From Aldehydirespirator sp965116195 (GTDB taxonomy: Bacteria; Actinomycetota; Acidimicrobiia; Acidimicrobiales; Aldehydirespiratoraceae): a stretch of DNA of 64,000 nucleotides. The stretch spans positions 3,038,001 to 3,102,000 of the forward strand of contig OZ220491.1 of the NCBI GenBank assembly GCA_965116195.1, given 5' to 3'. Positions 25,238 to 35,200 of the stretch are shown one piece after another (positions within the stretch are counted from its first letter, which is position 1; each line of letters opens with the position of its first letter). Under the pieces are notes generated by a model. It worked only from the letters and a program-made list of their open reading frames with translations. It did not search any database and was not told the DNA's origin. The position numbers and the translations under genes are program-made.

Positions 25238-27409
25238 GTGCGTATCGCTGTCTTGGTGAAGCAGATACCCGCGCCGGTCGAGTTGCGGCTTGAGGCTGGG
25301 CGCTTGGTTCGTGACGGCGTACCGCTGGAGGTGAATGCGTATTGTCGGCGGGCCAACGCCAAGGCGGTGGAGTTGGCCGGTGCCGACGGAGAAGTGGTCG
25401 TGTTCACAATGGGCCCGCCTTCCGCCGCGGACGCTCTGCGTGAAATGATCGCCTGTGGTGCCGATCGTGGTGTGCATCTCTGCGATCCGGTCTTTGCGGG
25501 TAGCGACACTTTGGCCACAGCCGTGGCGCTGGCGGCGGCGGTCAGGCGTGAAGGGCCTTTTGACCTGATGCTGGCGGGGTTGAACTCGCTTGACTCCGAC
25601 ACCGGCCAGGTACCGGCTGCCGTTGCTGAGTTTCTTGGGCTGCCCTTCGCAGCGGGGGTTCGCGAACTGGACCTGGATGACGGCTCCTTTGAGGCACGGC
25701 TGGAGACCGACGACGGTTACTGCACCATAGAGGGTGAGTTGCCGGTGGCATTGTCCACTGCGGAGCGTCTGTGCGCTCCGTCCAAGGCCCCGCCGGAGGT
25801 ATACGCCGCGGTGTCGGCACACCGGATCGTCCAACTTGCCGCGACCGACCTGGACGTGCCGATCACACAACTCGGTGCTGCGGGATCTCCGACTTCGGTC
25901 GGTGCTGTGCGGATGCTCGGTTCCGCCCGTCAAGCGTTGCGGGTGTCGTCACCGGCAGAGGCTGTTGACCTGCTGGAAGAACTCGGCGCGTTCACCCAGG
26001 ACGAGGTCACCCGGGACAACACCAGCAAGCACTCCACCGGTTCGGACTCCTGGGCCGAAGCTCCGCCAAGCGCCGTGTTGTTGGGTTCCGGTGTTGATGA
26101 AGATGACCTTGGTGCTCCGGGGGTTGATCGGGCACAGGCTGTTCGGTTCGGACAAACACGAGATGGCATTGATGCCTCGGGGGTTTATGCTGCACCCACT
26201 GCTGTTGTGCGACAAGGCTCTGGTGTTGAGCATTGTTCTGGGGTGCCGGTTGTGGGTGTTGCACCGGCTGGTGTTGAGGGGCAGGATTCTGGTGTTGGTG
26301 AAGGTGACCTTCGTGCTCCTGAGGTCGGTGCTGCGTCGGGTGTTGTGCGGCAGGGTTCGGGTGTTGAGCACAGTTCTGGGGCACCGGGGGTTGGTGCTGC
26401 GTCGGGTGTTGTGCGGCAGGGTTCGGGTGTTGACGGCGCTGTGTGGGGTGTGCGGCAGCGTTCGGTCTGGTGTTTCTTCACCGATCCTGGTGTTGGGATC
26501 GAGCTGATCTCTGAGGCGGCTGAGTTGGCAGCGTGGATCTCGGGCACGGTCACTGCTGTCACCAACATCACCGACAAGGTCGACCGGGACGGTTTGGCGG
26601 CGGCGGGTGCTGACCGGCTGCTGATCATTCCCTCGGCCACCGAGCCGTCCGAGCAGGCGGACGCTCTCAGCGCTGCTGTGGCTGCCAGCCTTCCCTGGGT
26701 GTTGCTGGTGGAGGGCACCCGCTCGGGACGGGTTGTGGCCGCAATCGTGGCGGCCCGTAACGGCTGGGGACTAACCGGCGATGCCGTGGGTCTTGAGGTC
26801 GGCCCGGATGGTCGTCTGGTGGCTTGGAAGCCCGCCTTTGGTGGGCGGCTGTTGGTGCCGATCCTGTCACGCTCGCCGGTGCAGATGGTCACGATCCGGG
26901 CTGGTGTGCTGGCCAGACGCTCGCCGCGTGACGGTGGGCCCGACCTTGTGCCCGAAGTGCTGCCGGCACCGGTGCAGTCCCGGTTGCGCACGGTGTCTGT
27001 GGTGCGTGAGGACGACGACATGGGTGAACTGCGCCGTGCCCGTACCGTGGTGGCCGTGGGTGTCGGGGTTCAGCCGGCGGGATATCCCATGATTGACGCA
27101 CTGCGAGCGGCCCTGGGCAACGCCGCGCTGGGTGCTACTCGCAGGGTCACAGATCAGGGTTGGGTGTCTCGTGGCCGTCAGATCGGTGTCACCGGCCATG
27201 CCGTGTCGCCGCGCTTGTTGGTGGCGGTGGGTTCCAGTGGCCGTTTCAACCACACGGTCGGAATCCGCAACGCCGGCACGATTCTGGCGATCAACTCCGA
27301 TCCGGATGCAGAGATTTTCGACCAGGCCGACATCGGTCTGGTCGGCGATTGGCAACAGATTGTCCCCGAACTGACCGCCGAACTACAAAGCCGCGCCCTC
27401 AGTTACTGA
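25238..27409 (+). CDS. Electron transfer flavoprotein, beta-alpha fusion
   Basis: The protein has 723 residues. Residues 1-262 are ETF-beta (MRIAVLVKQIP, VFTMGPPSAADALREMIACG, LNSLDSDTGQVPA). Residues about 405-723 are ETF-alpha, ending in the FAD-binding segment GSSGRFNHTVGIRNAGTILA and SDPDAEIFDQADIGLVGDW. Both subunits are normally separate genes; here they are joined by about 135 residues of low complexity (VVRQGSGVEHSSGAPGVGAA and variants) made of roughly 66-bp DNA repeats. It would pass electrons from acyl-CoA or related dehydrogenases to ETF:quinone oxidoreductase. The start is GTG at 25238 with a weak GAGAGAG upstream. Confidence 0.88.
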   Translation: MRIAVLVKQIPAPVELRLEAGRLVRDGVPLEVNAYCRRANAKAVELAGADGEVVVFTMGPPSAADALREMIACGADRGVHLCDPVFAGSDTLATAVALAAAVRREGPFDLMLAGLNSLDSDTGQVPAAVAEFLGLPFAAGVRELDLDDGSFEARLETDDGYCTIEGELPVALSTAERLCAPSKAPPEVYAAVSAHRIVQLAATDLDVPITQLGAAGSPTSVGAVRMLGSARQALRVSSPAEAVDLLEELGAFTQDEVTRDNTSKHSTGSDSWAEAPPSAVLLGSGVDEDDLGAPGVDRAQAVRFGQTRDGIDASGVYAAPTAVVRQGSGVEHCSGVPVVGVAPAGVEGQDSGVGEGDLRAPEVGAASGVVRQGSGVEHSSGAPGVGAASGVVRQGSGVDGAVWGVRQRSVWCFFTDPGVGIELISEAAELAAWISGTVTAVTNITDKVDRDGLAAAGADRLLIIPSATEPSEQADALSAAVAASLPWVLLVEGTRSGRVVAAIVAARNGWGLTGDAVGLEVGPDGRLVAWKPAFGGRLLVPILSRSPVQMVTIRAGVLARRSPRDGGPDLVPEVLPAPVQSRLRTVSVVREDDDMGELRRARTVVAVGVGVQPAGYPMIDALRAALGNAALGATRRVTDQGWVSRGRQIGVTGHAVSPRLLVAVGSSGRFNHTVGIRNAGTILAINSDPDAEIFDQADIGLVGDWQQIVPELTAELQSRALSY

Positions 27410-27458
27410 AATTCCTGCCAAAAGGCGGAATAATCCCCCTTGTTCACAGGAATTACAG
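27408..27458 (+). terminator. Conserved hairpin element after the ETF gene
   Basis: GAAATTCCTGCC followed by GGAATAATC and CAGGAATT gives an 8-bp stem (AATTCCTG/CAGGAATT) overlapping the stop codon. The same element with a longer stem follows the large surface protein at 36933-36985, so it is a recurrent 3' element, probably a terminator. Confidence 0.55.
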
Positions 27459-27515
27459 ATGCCCCATACGACGATTACAGATGCCCGTGCGGCAATTACA
27501 GATGCCCTATGCGAC
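27452..27515. repeat. 22-bp reiteration of the ParA-like gene 3' end
   Basis: ATTACAGATGCCC followed by a CGAC block occurs at 27452, 27474 and 27495 (spacings 22, 21). On the minus strand the last copy encodes RRIGHL-stop of the ParA-like gene, and the other two are downstream imitations of it. Confidence 0.8.
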
Positions 27516-28509
27516 GAAGAATTTCGCGAGCGAGAGCACGAAAGTCGTCATAAGACCCTCTTGCAGCGTTGGCGTGACCGCCGATGGCTCCGTCCGCCGA
27601 GGTGAGCTTGAAGATCGGCTTGTGCGCTTCCTGGGCCAGCGGAACGAGGCTCCGGTAGTGCTTGACCGTGGCCAGGGAGTTTGTGTCAGATGCTGATGCC
27701 TCGGCGTATGGTCCTTTGCGGTCATCAAGCAGTTGCCTGGCATACTCTTCGGGGATTCGGTTAATCCACGTGTCGTAGGCTCGAACGGGTCTACCCAAGC
27801 GAAGACCGGGCTGCTGCGCGACGTAGCCGATGGGCTTCATCTGGCCAGCGGGAAGTTCAAAGTCTGGTTTCGGCCAGTTCTGCAACCGTTTCTTCCACTC
27901 AGCGCGCCAGTTGCCCAGAGTCGGCCCGAGGTTGCGTAATCCGCGCAGCGAGAAGAGATCGGCTCCGACCGGAACCACCACGTAGTCCGTAGCAATCAAC
28001 GCAGAGCGGTTGAGGGCACCGAGGTTGGGCCCCACATCCGCAAGGATGATGGTCGCGCCCATCTGCCGGGCACCGTCCTGCATGATTGACGAGAAAGCCG
28101 TCAGCAGTCTGAAAGGCCGGTAAAGATCGGTTGATCCCAAGGCGTTCGGCCACTCAGAGGACAGCCTGTCCTCAAAACTCGCAAGTGCAAGGTCACCAGG
28201 GACCAACTGCAACTCATCGCTCATCTCCTGCAGGGTTGGTGAAGTCAAGTCTCCAACCTGCATGAGTGGCTTGACGCACTCAAAGATGGTGCGCGACGAA
28301 GGCGAGGTTGCTCCGCTGCTGGCACCCTCATACAGAGTCTCCAGTTGATCCTCGTCCAGGAACATGGCTGTCAGATTGGATTGCGGGTCCAGGTCGCAGG
28401 CGAGCACACGGTGATCCAACTCCGAGAGCATCCAGGCAAGATGATAGACAAGAGAAGTCTTGCCCACGCCTCCCTTGTTGTTGAAGAAAGTGACTACGGG
28501 TACTGTCAT
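27496..28509 (-). CDS. ParA-like AAA ATPase
   Basis: The protein has 337 residues. The deviant Walker A motif is FFNNKGGVGKTSLVYHLAWM, with the two lysines typical of ParA/Soj/MinD. The DLDPQSNLTAMFL motif follows, and a Walker A'-like IILADVGPNLGALNRSAL lies mid-protein. The start is supported by GGAGG 9 nt upstream of ATG 28509. No ParB-like gene or centromere-like site is adjacent. Instead it follows an AlbA_2/ATPase gene with a 19-bp gap, so the two are probably one operon. Partner-less ParA proteins of this kind occur in genomic islands; a role in DNA or complex positioning or in defence is speculation. Confidence 0.88.
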   Translation of the reverse strand: MTVPVVTFFNNKGGVGKTSLVYHLAWMLSELDHRVLACDLDPQSNLTAMFLDEDQLETLYEGASSGATSPSSRTIFECVKPLMQVGDLTSPTLQEMSDELQLVPGDLALASFEDRLSSEWPNALGSTDLYRPFRLLTAFSSIMQDGARQMGATIILADVGPNLGALNRSALIATDYVVVPVGADLFSLRGLRNLGPTLGNWRAEWKKRLQNWPKPDFELPAGQMKPIGYVAQQPGLRLGRPVRAYDTWINRIPEEYARQLLDDRKGPYAEASASDTNSLATVKHYRSLVPLAQEAHKPIFKLTSADGAIGGHANAARGSYDDFRALAREILRRIGHL

Positions 28510-28528
28510 AGTGATCTACCTCCGAGAC

Positions 28529-29827
28529 CTACCGGCGGGTCATCCGCCAACGTTTCAGGGTGCTGGTGAGTTTGCTTATCTTCCGGCGTGCGTCGAGATT
28601 TCGACCCGACCCATGCATCGTCACAAGTATGTGATTCTGTGTGGCTTTGAAAGTAGCTTCACGATGTCCCGCCTCTCGCAGGAGCCTCTGTGCCGTGCGA
28701 ATACCAACGCCGAAGCGCTGGACGAAGCCAAGTGTGCGCAACGCTTCCGCCAGGTTGGGATTGCGATAGTCCACCACTTTTGAGGTTTCGAGATTGTCGA
28801 CAGTTACTTGTCCGAATGGGCCACCAGGGCTCATTACTTCAATTCGGTCAGAGTACCAGTACACATGCACGGGCGCGTTGGTGGCTTCATAGGTGCGATG
28901 CATCACCGCGTTGCGTGTTATCTGTACCAAGGCGTCAAAAGGATAGAGACTTGTTCGTTGTTCTGTTGATCTAAAAAGAAAGTCGATAGCTGTGTGATTA
29001 TGAGCCTTCAGTTTCTCGTCGAGTCTGCGTAATATGTCTGCAATCCTGCCGTCTATTTTCTCGTTGTCGGTTATCTTGGTGGAATCCAGTTCCTTGCTGT
29101 CAATGCGCAGGAACTGAATATAGGCACCAGGTAGGAAGTCTTGGGGATTATTGCCAAGCACCAGCAGTCCCAACACGGTGGGCTTAGGGTCATCGTCATC
29201 GACTGAAGCGATCATTTTCATTGCTGCCAATCGTCCTTCGAGGCTACGCTCGTTGGCTTCGAGCACTTCTCGCGGTACAGCCTGAGGGAGGTACTCGCTT
29301 TCAAAGTAACGCTGGTCAAGGTCATTGAGTGTTGCTGACAAGACCGGTTGTACATCGTAGGGAGCGTCTCGCCGACGGCGCTTCTCGTTGAGGATTCGTT
29401 CGTCTTGGGCGGTCGCACGGTCCCGGCGAGGGCCAGTTCGTATGTGGATCTCACCTCGATAACTGACTGGTGTTGAGTCAGATGGAAGCGTTGTAATGAC
29501 GGCCACATCCTTATTTTGACCCTCATGAGGAACCGAGATCTTTCGTACTGTGATAGATGGCGGAGGCACGATGTTTCCGTCGGTACGCATGTCCGCCAGC
29601 TGGCGAAGCAACTTGTCGGATGCCTCGAGTCCAGTAGGTACTCCGTTGTCACGAACACCAACAAAGACGACGCCGACTGCCTTGTGGTCGGGTAGGTCGT
29701 TCGCGAAAGCGCAGATCGCCTCACGGATTTTCTTGGATGCGTCACCTGAGAGCGATTCCTTGAATTCGACTCGGTCGCTCTCACCTTGTGCCAGGAGTTC
29801 AAGCAGTTCAACATCGCTTAGTGTCAT
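28529..29827 (-). CDS. AlbA_2-domain ATP-binding protein (divergent AAA-4 / RecG-like)
   Basis: The protein has 432 residues. The N-terminal AlbA_2 (Schlafen-type) domain is recognisable by ESDRVEFKESL, ICAFANDLP and VFVGVRDNG, then YRGEIHIRTGPRRDRATAQD. A C-terminal HATPase_c_4-like domain has ITRNAVMHRTYEATNAPVHV and DRIEVMSPGGPFG with RNPNLAEALRTLGFVQRFGVG. Such proteins are annotated as transcriptional regulators or putative helicases, and some relatives act in antiviral defence. The start ATG at 29827 has GGAGG 5 nt upstream. It precedes the ParA-like gene, and its 5' end is duplicated upstream. Confidence 0.88.
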   Translation of the reverse strand: MTLSDVELLELLAQGESDRVEFKESLSGDASKKIREAICAFANDLPDHKAVGVVFVGVRDNGVPTGLEASDKLLRQLADMRTDGNIVPPPSITVRKISVPHEGQNKDVAVITTLPSDSTPVSYRGEIHIRTGPRRDRATAQDERILNEKRRRRDAPYDVQPVLSATLNDLDQRYFESEYLPQAVPREVLEANERSLEGRLAAMKMIASVDDDDPKPTVLGLLVLGNNPQDFLPGAYIQFLRIDSKELDSTKITDNEKIDGRIADILRRLDEKLKAHNHTAIDFLFRSTEQRTSLYPFDALVQITRNAVMHRTYEATNAPVHVYWYSDRIEVMSPGGPFGQVTVDNLETSKVVDYRNPNLAEALRTLGFVQRFGVGIRTAQRLLREAGHREATFKATQNHILVTMHGSGRNLDARRKISKLTSTLKRWRMTRR

Positions 29828-30056
29828 CTTCACCTCCAGAATTTACCACCAGATAGGGATGCTCACCGCACATGACTCTCGACAACTCCGTGTTGGGAAT
29901 GTCGCCACAGTCGCTCTCACCTTGTGCCAGGAGTTCAAGCAGTTCAACATCGCTTAGTGTCATCTTCACCTCCAGAATTTACCACCAGATAGGGATGCTC
30001 ACCGCACATGACTCTCGACAACTCCGTGTTGGGAATGTCGCCACAGTCGCTCTCAC
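29775..30056. repeat. 136-bp tandem duplication of the AlbA_2 gene 5' end
   Basis: Identical 136-bp copies begin at 29775 and 29911, and a short third begins at 30047. Each contains the first codons, the ribosome binding site and the upstream region of the AlbA_2 gene, so the gene has two possible translation starts and perhaps two promoters. Identity appears complete, which points to a recent event. Confidence 0.9.
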
Positions 30057-30188
30057 TTGACGGCTATGCTACCACAACACAACGAACTATACCAGCGAGA
30101 ACAAGGTGGGGAGCCTGTGCTCGAAACGTGGGTGGCGAGTGCGGCCTACCTGGTGGGCGGCTCTGGAGGGAGCGGTGTGATCAGGTTT

Positions 30189-30590
30189 GTGGCCCCGAAC
30201 TCGCGGGTAAGTCCAGTCTTCATCAGTCAGCTCGTCGTCTTGGCATGGTTGCATCCTCGAACTCGCGAGCGAGGCAACACGGTAGCCGACCCATTGCTGG
30301 TGGCAGATTCTTGATTGCGTCCGCGGATACGTGGGGCGAGGCGTTCCACCCCCCTCGCCGACGCGGGGGCGACCAATAGCGTCCCCGGCTCGTGGCGCGA
30401 GGCGGGTGCTGAGGGCAAGGTGGCGGTGGACAAAGGCAACATCCCCGGATTCGCGGACGAGACATGATCACAGTGGTCAAACCCCCGTATTCCAGGCAAC
30501 ATCCCCGGACTCGCAGGCGAGGCGGGTGGCAATGGACAGGGTGAGATGGTGGCAAGTTGCGTCCCCGGACTTGCGGGCGAGGCGATTGAA
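30189..30590. repeat. CRISPR-like seven-unit array, 60-66 bp period
   Basis: Degenerate units with consensus GCGTCCCCGGACTCGCGGGC plus GAGGCG are anchored at 30189, 30251, 30317, 30379, 30439, 30499 and 30559 (spacings 62, 66, 62, 60, 60, 60). Each has a CTCGC-GG-GCGAG dyad or a variant. The roughly 30-nt intervals are unrelated. The array lies between the AlbA_2/ParA operon and the Fic gene and contains no supported CDS. No cas gene is present in the window. Confidence 0.7.
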
Positions 30591-30631
30591 CCGGTCAACA
30601 TGAGTTGAGCCGGTCAACCGGAGGTCTCTTG

Positions 30632-30775
30632 GAATTTGTTTTGTACATTTGGTTTTGCGTGAACTCAACAAAATCCTGCTCACTGGGTTGGGGGTGGTGG
30701 TCCGCCTACCCTTGCTCCCCTGGAGTTGGAGCGAATTTGTTTTGTACATTTGGTTTTGCGTGAACTCAACAAAAT
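30632..30775. repeat. 43-bp direct repeat upstream of the Fic gene
   Basis: GAATTTGTTTTGTACATTTG and the following 23 bp, ending AACTCAACAAAAT, occur identically at 30632-30674 and 30733-30775, 101 bp apart. The AT-rich sequence immediately precedes the Fic gene and may contain its promoter or operator. Confidence 0.85.
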
Positions 30776-30814
30776 ACTGGCCGTTCATTACGGTACTTGA
30801 GTATCCTTCAGCGT

Positions 30815-31836
30815 ATGGAAGATGATTCCGGCGTGCCTTCATCGCGGGGTCGTGGTCGTCCGACCCACCGTGAGGTCTACGAGCGGCTCCAAGTCCAGGT
30901 TGCTGAACTCAGGGATCGCATGGGTGGACTGCCGCTTCCAGAGGAGGCTGAGGGTATCTGGCGTTCCATCTGGTATGAGGAGGCGCACCACTCCACAGCG
31001 CTGGAGGGCAACACTCTCGTCCTCAAACAGGTTCAGCAGCTACTTGATGAGGGTAGAGCCGTTGGTGACAAGGAACTGCGCGAGTACATGGAAGTACAGG
31101 GTTACGCCGATGCCGCCGAGTGGATCTACCAGCAGGCGATCCATCCACAGGGGCTTTCGGGGCACGTCAAGATACTCAGCATCACCGAGGTACGTGAAAT
31201 CCATGGTGTGGCGATTACGCCGGTGTGGAATGTGGCTCCGCATCCAGACGCGACCGACCAGGAAGCTCCCGATAACTATCGCCGTCACGACATTTACCCG
31301 TTTGGTGGTGGCATGATGCCTCCGCCGTGGCCGCAGGTACCCAGCGACCTTGACACCTGGGAACAAGAGGTCAACTCCCTGGACGGGGATGCTGTCGTGT
31401 CCCCCCAGGCACTGGCCGCAGTTCACTGTCGTTTTGAACAGATACATCCATTTATGACGGCAACGGGCGCACCGGTCGGCTGGTGCTGAACCTGATACTC
31501 GTGCGCCTCGGCTACCCGCCGTTGGTGATCTACAAGCGTGACCGTGCCCGTTACCTGCGCGTGCTCCAGAGGGCCGATGCTGGTTCGCCCAGTTCATTGG
31601 CCGAGATGCTGGCGCGGGCGGTGCTCAACAACTTGTACCGCTTTGTGCTGCCAGCTGTGGCCGGGCCTGCTCGGCTGGTGCCTCTTGAAGCGCTTGCCAC
31701 ACCTGGTCTGGGTGTCACCGCTCTGCGTGGTGCGGCGATTCGTGGTCGGCTGCAGGCAACTCGTGGCTCTGACGGTCTGTGGCGTAGTTCTCAGCGCTGG
31801 GTGGATGAGTACAAGGCATCACGTTATCGCCGATGA
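30815..31836 (+). pseudogene. Fic-domain protein, frameshifted inside the catalytic motif
   Basis: The first part (to about 31453) has an N-terminal Fic region with WYEEAHHSTALEGNTLVLKQ, the inhibitory-like helix, and ends RFEQIHPF. The motif then continues only in another frame as DGNGRTGRLVLNLILVRLGY to a stop at 31836. One base is missing between 31453 and 31456, exactly inside HPFxDGNGRTGR. Restored, the protein would have about 340 residues and would transfer AMP or another nucleotide to a target. Separately, the first frame would give a 225-residue truncated product without the catalytic loop. Mutation, sequencing error and programmed shift cannot be told apart here. Confidence 0.85.
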
Positions 31837-32230
31837 CGGCGCTGAGGGCCTGGAAGGGCGGTCAGGTATCTCAGGGCGCTGTTCACATTCGACCCCCGAC
31901 CTCGTGGCCAAAGTCGGTCGTCAGGCCACTGCTGCCATCAACGTTGGTGCCGAACGGCGACCAGGGCCGAGATCGTTACGAAAATCCGCAAGGGCAGCCT
32001 TGGGGCTGGATGGGGTTGGCTAGTCGGTTGGCTTCCTCAGATATCGCAGTTGAGGTTGTTACCCCGGCGGGGGCGCATGGTTTGAGGACAGCGCGCACGG
32101 TGGTGGGGTCGTGCCGGTTTTTGTTGATGGAGATGACTGCGGTTGGGGACAGCGCGCGCGGTGGTAGGGTTCACTTGCGTCGGGGTTGAGCGGCCTGACC
32201 CCAGTTAGCCCGTCGGTATGTAGGTAAGCC
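31837..32230. other. Intergenic region with a two-unit 61-bp repeat
   Basis: I see no convincing gene in this region. The motif GGACAGCGCGCRCGGTGGT occurs at 32086 and 32147, exactly 61 bp apart, with unrelated sequence between. The 3' part should contain the promoter of the large surface-protein gene. Confidence 0.5.
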
Positions 32231-35200
32231 ATGATTACAAGAAATATCACCAAAAAGACCATCGCCAAAATGATTGTGAGTGGCTTTCGATGTGTGGGCA
32301 AGCCGGTTTGGGGGGTTGTGATTGTTGTGACGGTGCTGGCATCGGTGTTGGTTGTGTCATCCCAGGGTTCGGCTCAGGAGTCTGGTGCTGATGGTGATGG
32401 TACGCCAAGCGTTGAGACCGCTCTCTTGGGTGATGATACTATAACGTCGCCGCCGGTAGATTACTCTGTCTACGTTACTTTTCGGGATTGCTACAACGCC
32501 GGAGGTTGGAAGCGTAGCAAGACCAGCACGGATGACAGGGTTTTTCCGATAGATCCGACTACTGATTTTGATTATCTGAGTGGGCGCATGCTTTATGAAG
32601 ATTGTGTACAGCCTCCGCCCGGCGCGGCTCCCTACGCTCCCATTGCCACGACGACCACTACAACTACGACGACCACGACCACTACCACTACCACTACCAC
32701 GACAACAACTACAACGACTACCACCACGACTACCTTGCCGCCCAGAGATTATTCTGTTCACCCTACTTATGAGGATTGCTACAACGCGGGAGGTTGGAAG
32801 CGCAGCAAAAGCAGTACGACTGCTAGATCTTACCCGATAATCCCGTCTACTGATTTTGATTACATGGACGGAAATATGCTTGATGAGCAATGTGTACAGC
32901 CTCCACCTGGTGTGAGGCCGTACATTCCTATTGCGACGACCAGCACGACTACCACGACTACTACCATGACTACCACTACCACAACGACGACGACTACTAC
33001 CACGACGACGACCACTGTTCCTGCGAGGCCGGTTGGTTTTTCTGGTTCGGCGGGTGTGAGGTCCGTGAGTTTGTCTTGGACTGATCCTGGTAATGACGCG
33101 ATTACTGGTTATCAGTATGTCCAGAGGAAGGGTGCTGGCAGTTGGGGTGTCTGGGCTGATATGGATGGTTCTGATGCTGGTACTGTTTCTCATGCTGTGT
33201 CTGGTTTGGATGGTGGTGTGTTGTATCAGTTCCAGATTCGTGCCCGAAGTGCTAACGGCAACAGTGCAGCATCCAACACAGTGTCAGTGACTCCTGCCAC
33301 ACCTATTACCACCACCACGACGACGACTATTACTACCACCACAACCACTACAACCACGACGACGACCTTGCCGCCTAAAGATTATTCGGTTTATGTTACT
33401 TTTCGGGATTGCTACAGCGCCGGGGGTTGGAAGCGCAGCCAGTCCTTAGCAGAGAGTGCATCCTACCCGATAAACCCAGCCACTGATTTTGATTATCTGG
33501 GCGGGCGCATGCTTTATGAGGACTGTGTAGAGTCCCCGCCCGGCGCAGCTCCCTACGCTCCCATTGCCACGATGACCACTACCACTACCACTACAACTAC
33601 GACCACGACCACCACCACAACGACTACTGTTCCTGCGAAGCCGGTTGGTTTTTCTGGTTCGGCGGGAGTGAGGTCCGTGAGTTTGTCTTGGACAGATCCT
33701 GATAACGGTTTGGTTACTGGTTATCAGTATGTCCAGAGGAAGGGCACTGACAAATGGGGTGCGTGGACTGATATCGCTAGTTCTGATGCTGGTACTGTTT
33801 CTCATGTTGTGTCTGGTTTGGATGGTGGTGTGTTGTATCAGTTCCAGATTCGTGCGCGGAGCGCAAACGGCAACAGCGCAGCATCCAACACAGTATCCGT
33901 GACCCCTGCCGCACCTACTACTACTACTACTACCACTACTACTACCACCACCACGACAACGACAACATCCACCTTGCCGCCTGTAGATTATTCGGTTTAT
34001 GTTACTTTTCGGGATTGCTACAACGCAGGGGGTTGGAAGCGCACCAAATTGGGTTCCTACGACGGGACATCCTACCCGATAAACCCCGATACTGATTTCA
34101 CGTACATGGGCGGTCGCATGCTTTATGAGGATTGTGTACAGCCTCCACCTGGTCAAGGCAGGCCCCAGACTCAGACACAAGATGGCAGCAACTCGGCAAC
34201 CACCACATCAACTACGACTACGACTACTACCACCACTACGACTACGTCTACCACTGTTCCACCAAATGGGATCTACGCCCACGACGTTGGAGATGTGATA
34301 ACGATTGACATGCTTTATCACCCTACTGGTCATTATTATTATGCAAGCTTTGAACAGTTGGGAAAGCCGAGCGAACCTCCTGAATGTCCAACTGAGCGGT
34401 ATCTGGTGCGGGTGTATCGGTTTGTGAATGGTGAGATTGAGTACAAGGCTAATGAGTTTGTTGACTATGTTCCCTGGACGGGTTACAGTTTGTCGTTGAA
34501 GGTGAGTGATCTGGAGCCCGATACCAGGTATATAGCTATGGTAAGGGCGTATGCCGGGGATTGTAACACCCCTCTTGTATTTTGGATGGCCCAAAAGTAC
34601 ATCTATTTTACGACTTTCGGTGAAGGTGGACCCGGTGACAACGGTGACAACGATGACGACAGTGACAACGATGACGACAGTGATGACAGCAACGGTGACA
34701 ATGATGACGGTGACGACGATGACGACAAGAATGACGATACCGATGACAATAGTGACGACAACGGTGACAGCGGTGATGGCACCACTGATGGTAATGGTGA
34801 TGGCACCACTGATGGTAATGACGACAACGACGATGGTGACGGTGACGGTAGCGATGGCAATGACGATGGTAGCGACGACAATGATGATGGTTATGGCAGA
34901 CCAGTATTCCCTGATGGCGGACCGGGGTTTATTGATGTGTCTGCCGGTGGATCGCATGCTTGCGGGGTTTCAGGATCTAAGAACTTGGGAACAAGGAGTA
35001 ATGTTGTTTGTTGGCAGTTTGACTATCGAGAATGGTTGGAAGCTATACAGGATTGCGAACAGCGTGCCGAAACGAGCAACTCCATCAAATGCTCCGCTCT
35101 TTCGAGCCGTTTTGGTGTGGCACAGGTTCCGCAAGGGGTTGTGTTCAGAGACATGTCTTCAGGCCATCAACATTCGTGCGGGGTGCAAACAAACGGTACC

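Noticed and set aside
24674..25933. Long minus-strand open frame over the mazF-ETF interval
   Set aside because: It is antisense to mazF and to the start of the ETF gene and runs through array repeats. Composition and motifs fit the plus-strand genes only.
27496..28509. Plasmid or chromosome partition locus (parAB)
   Set aside because: No ParB-like gene and no clear parS sites are adjacent. The partner gene is an AlbA_2 protein.
31833..32189. 119-codon plus-strand frame after the Fic gene
   Set aside because: There is no family pattern, it overlaps the 61-bp repeat pair, and codon use is unlike neighbouring genes.
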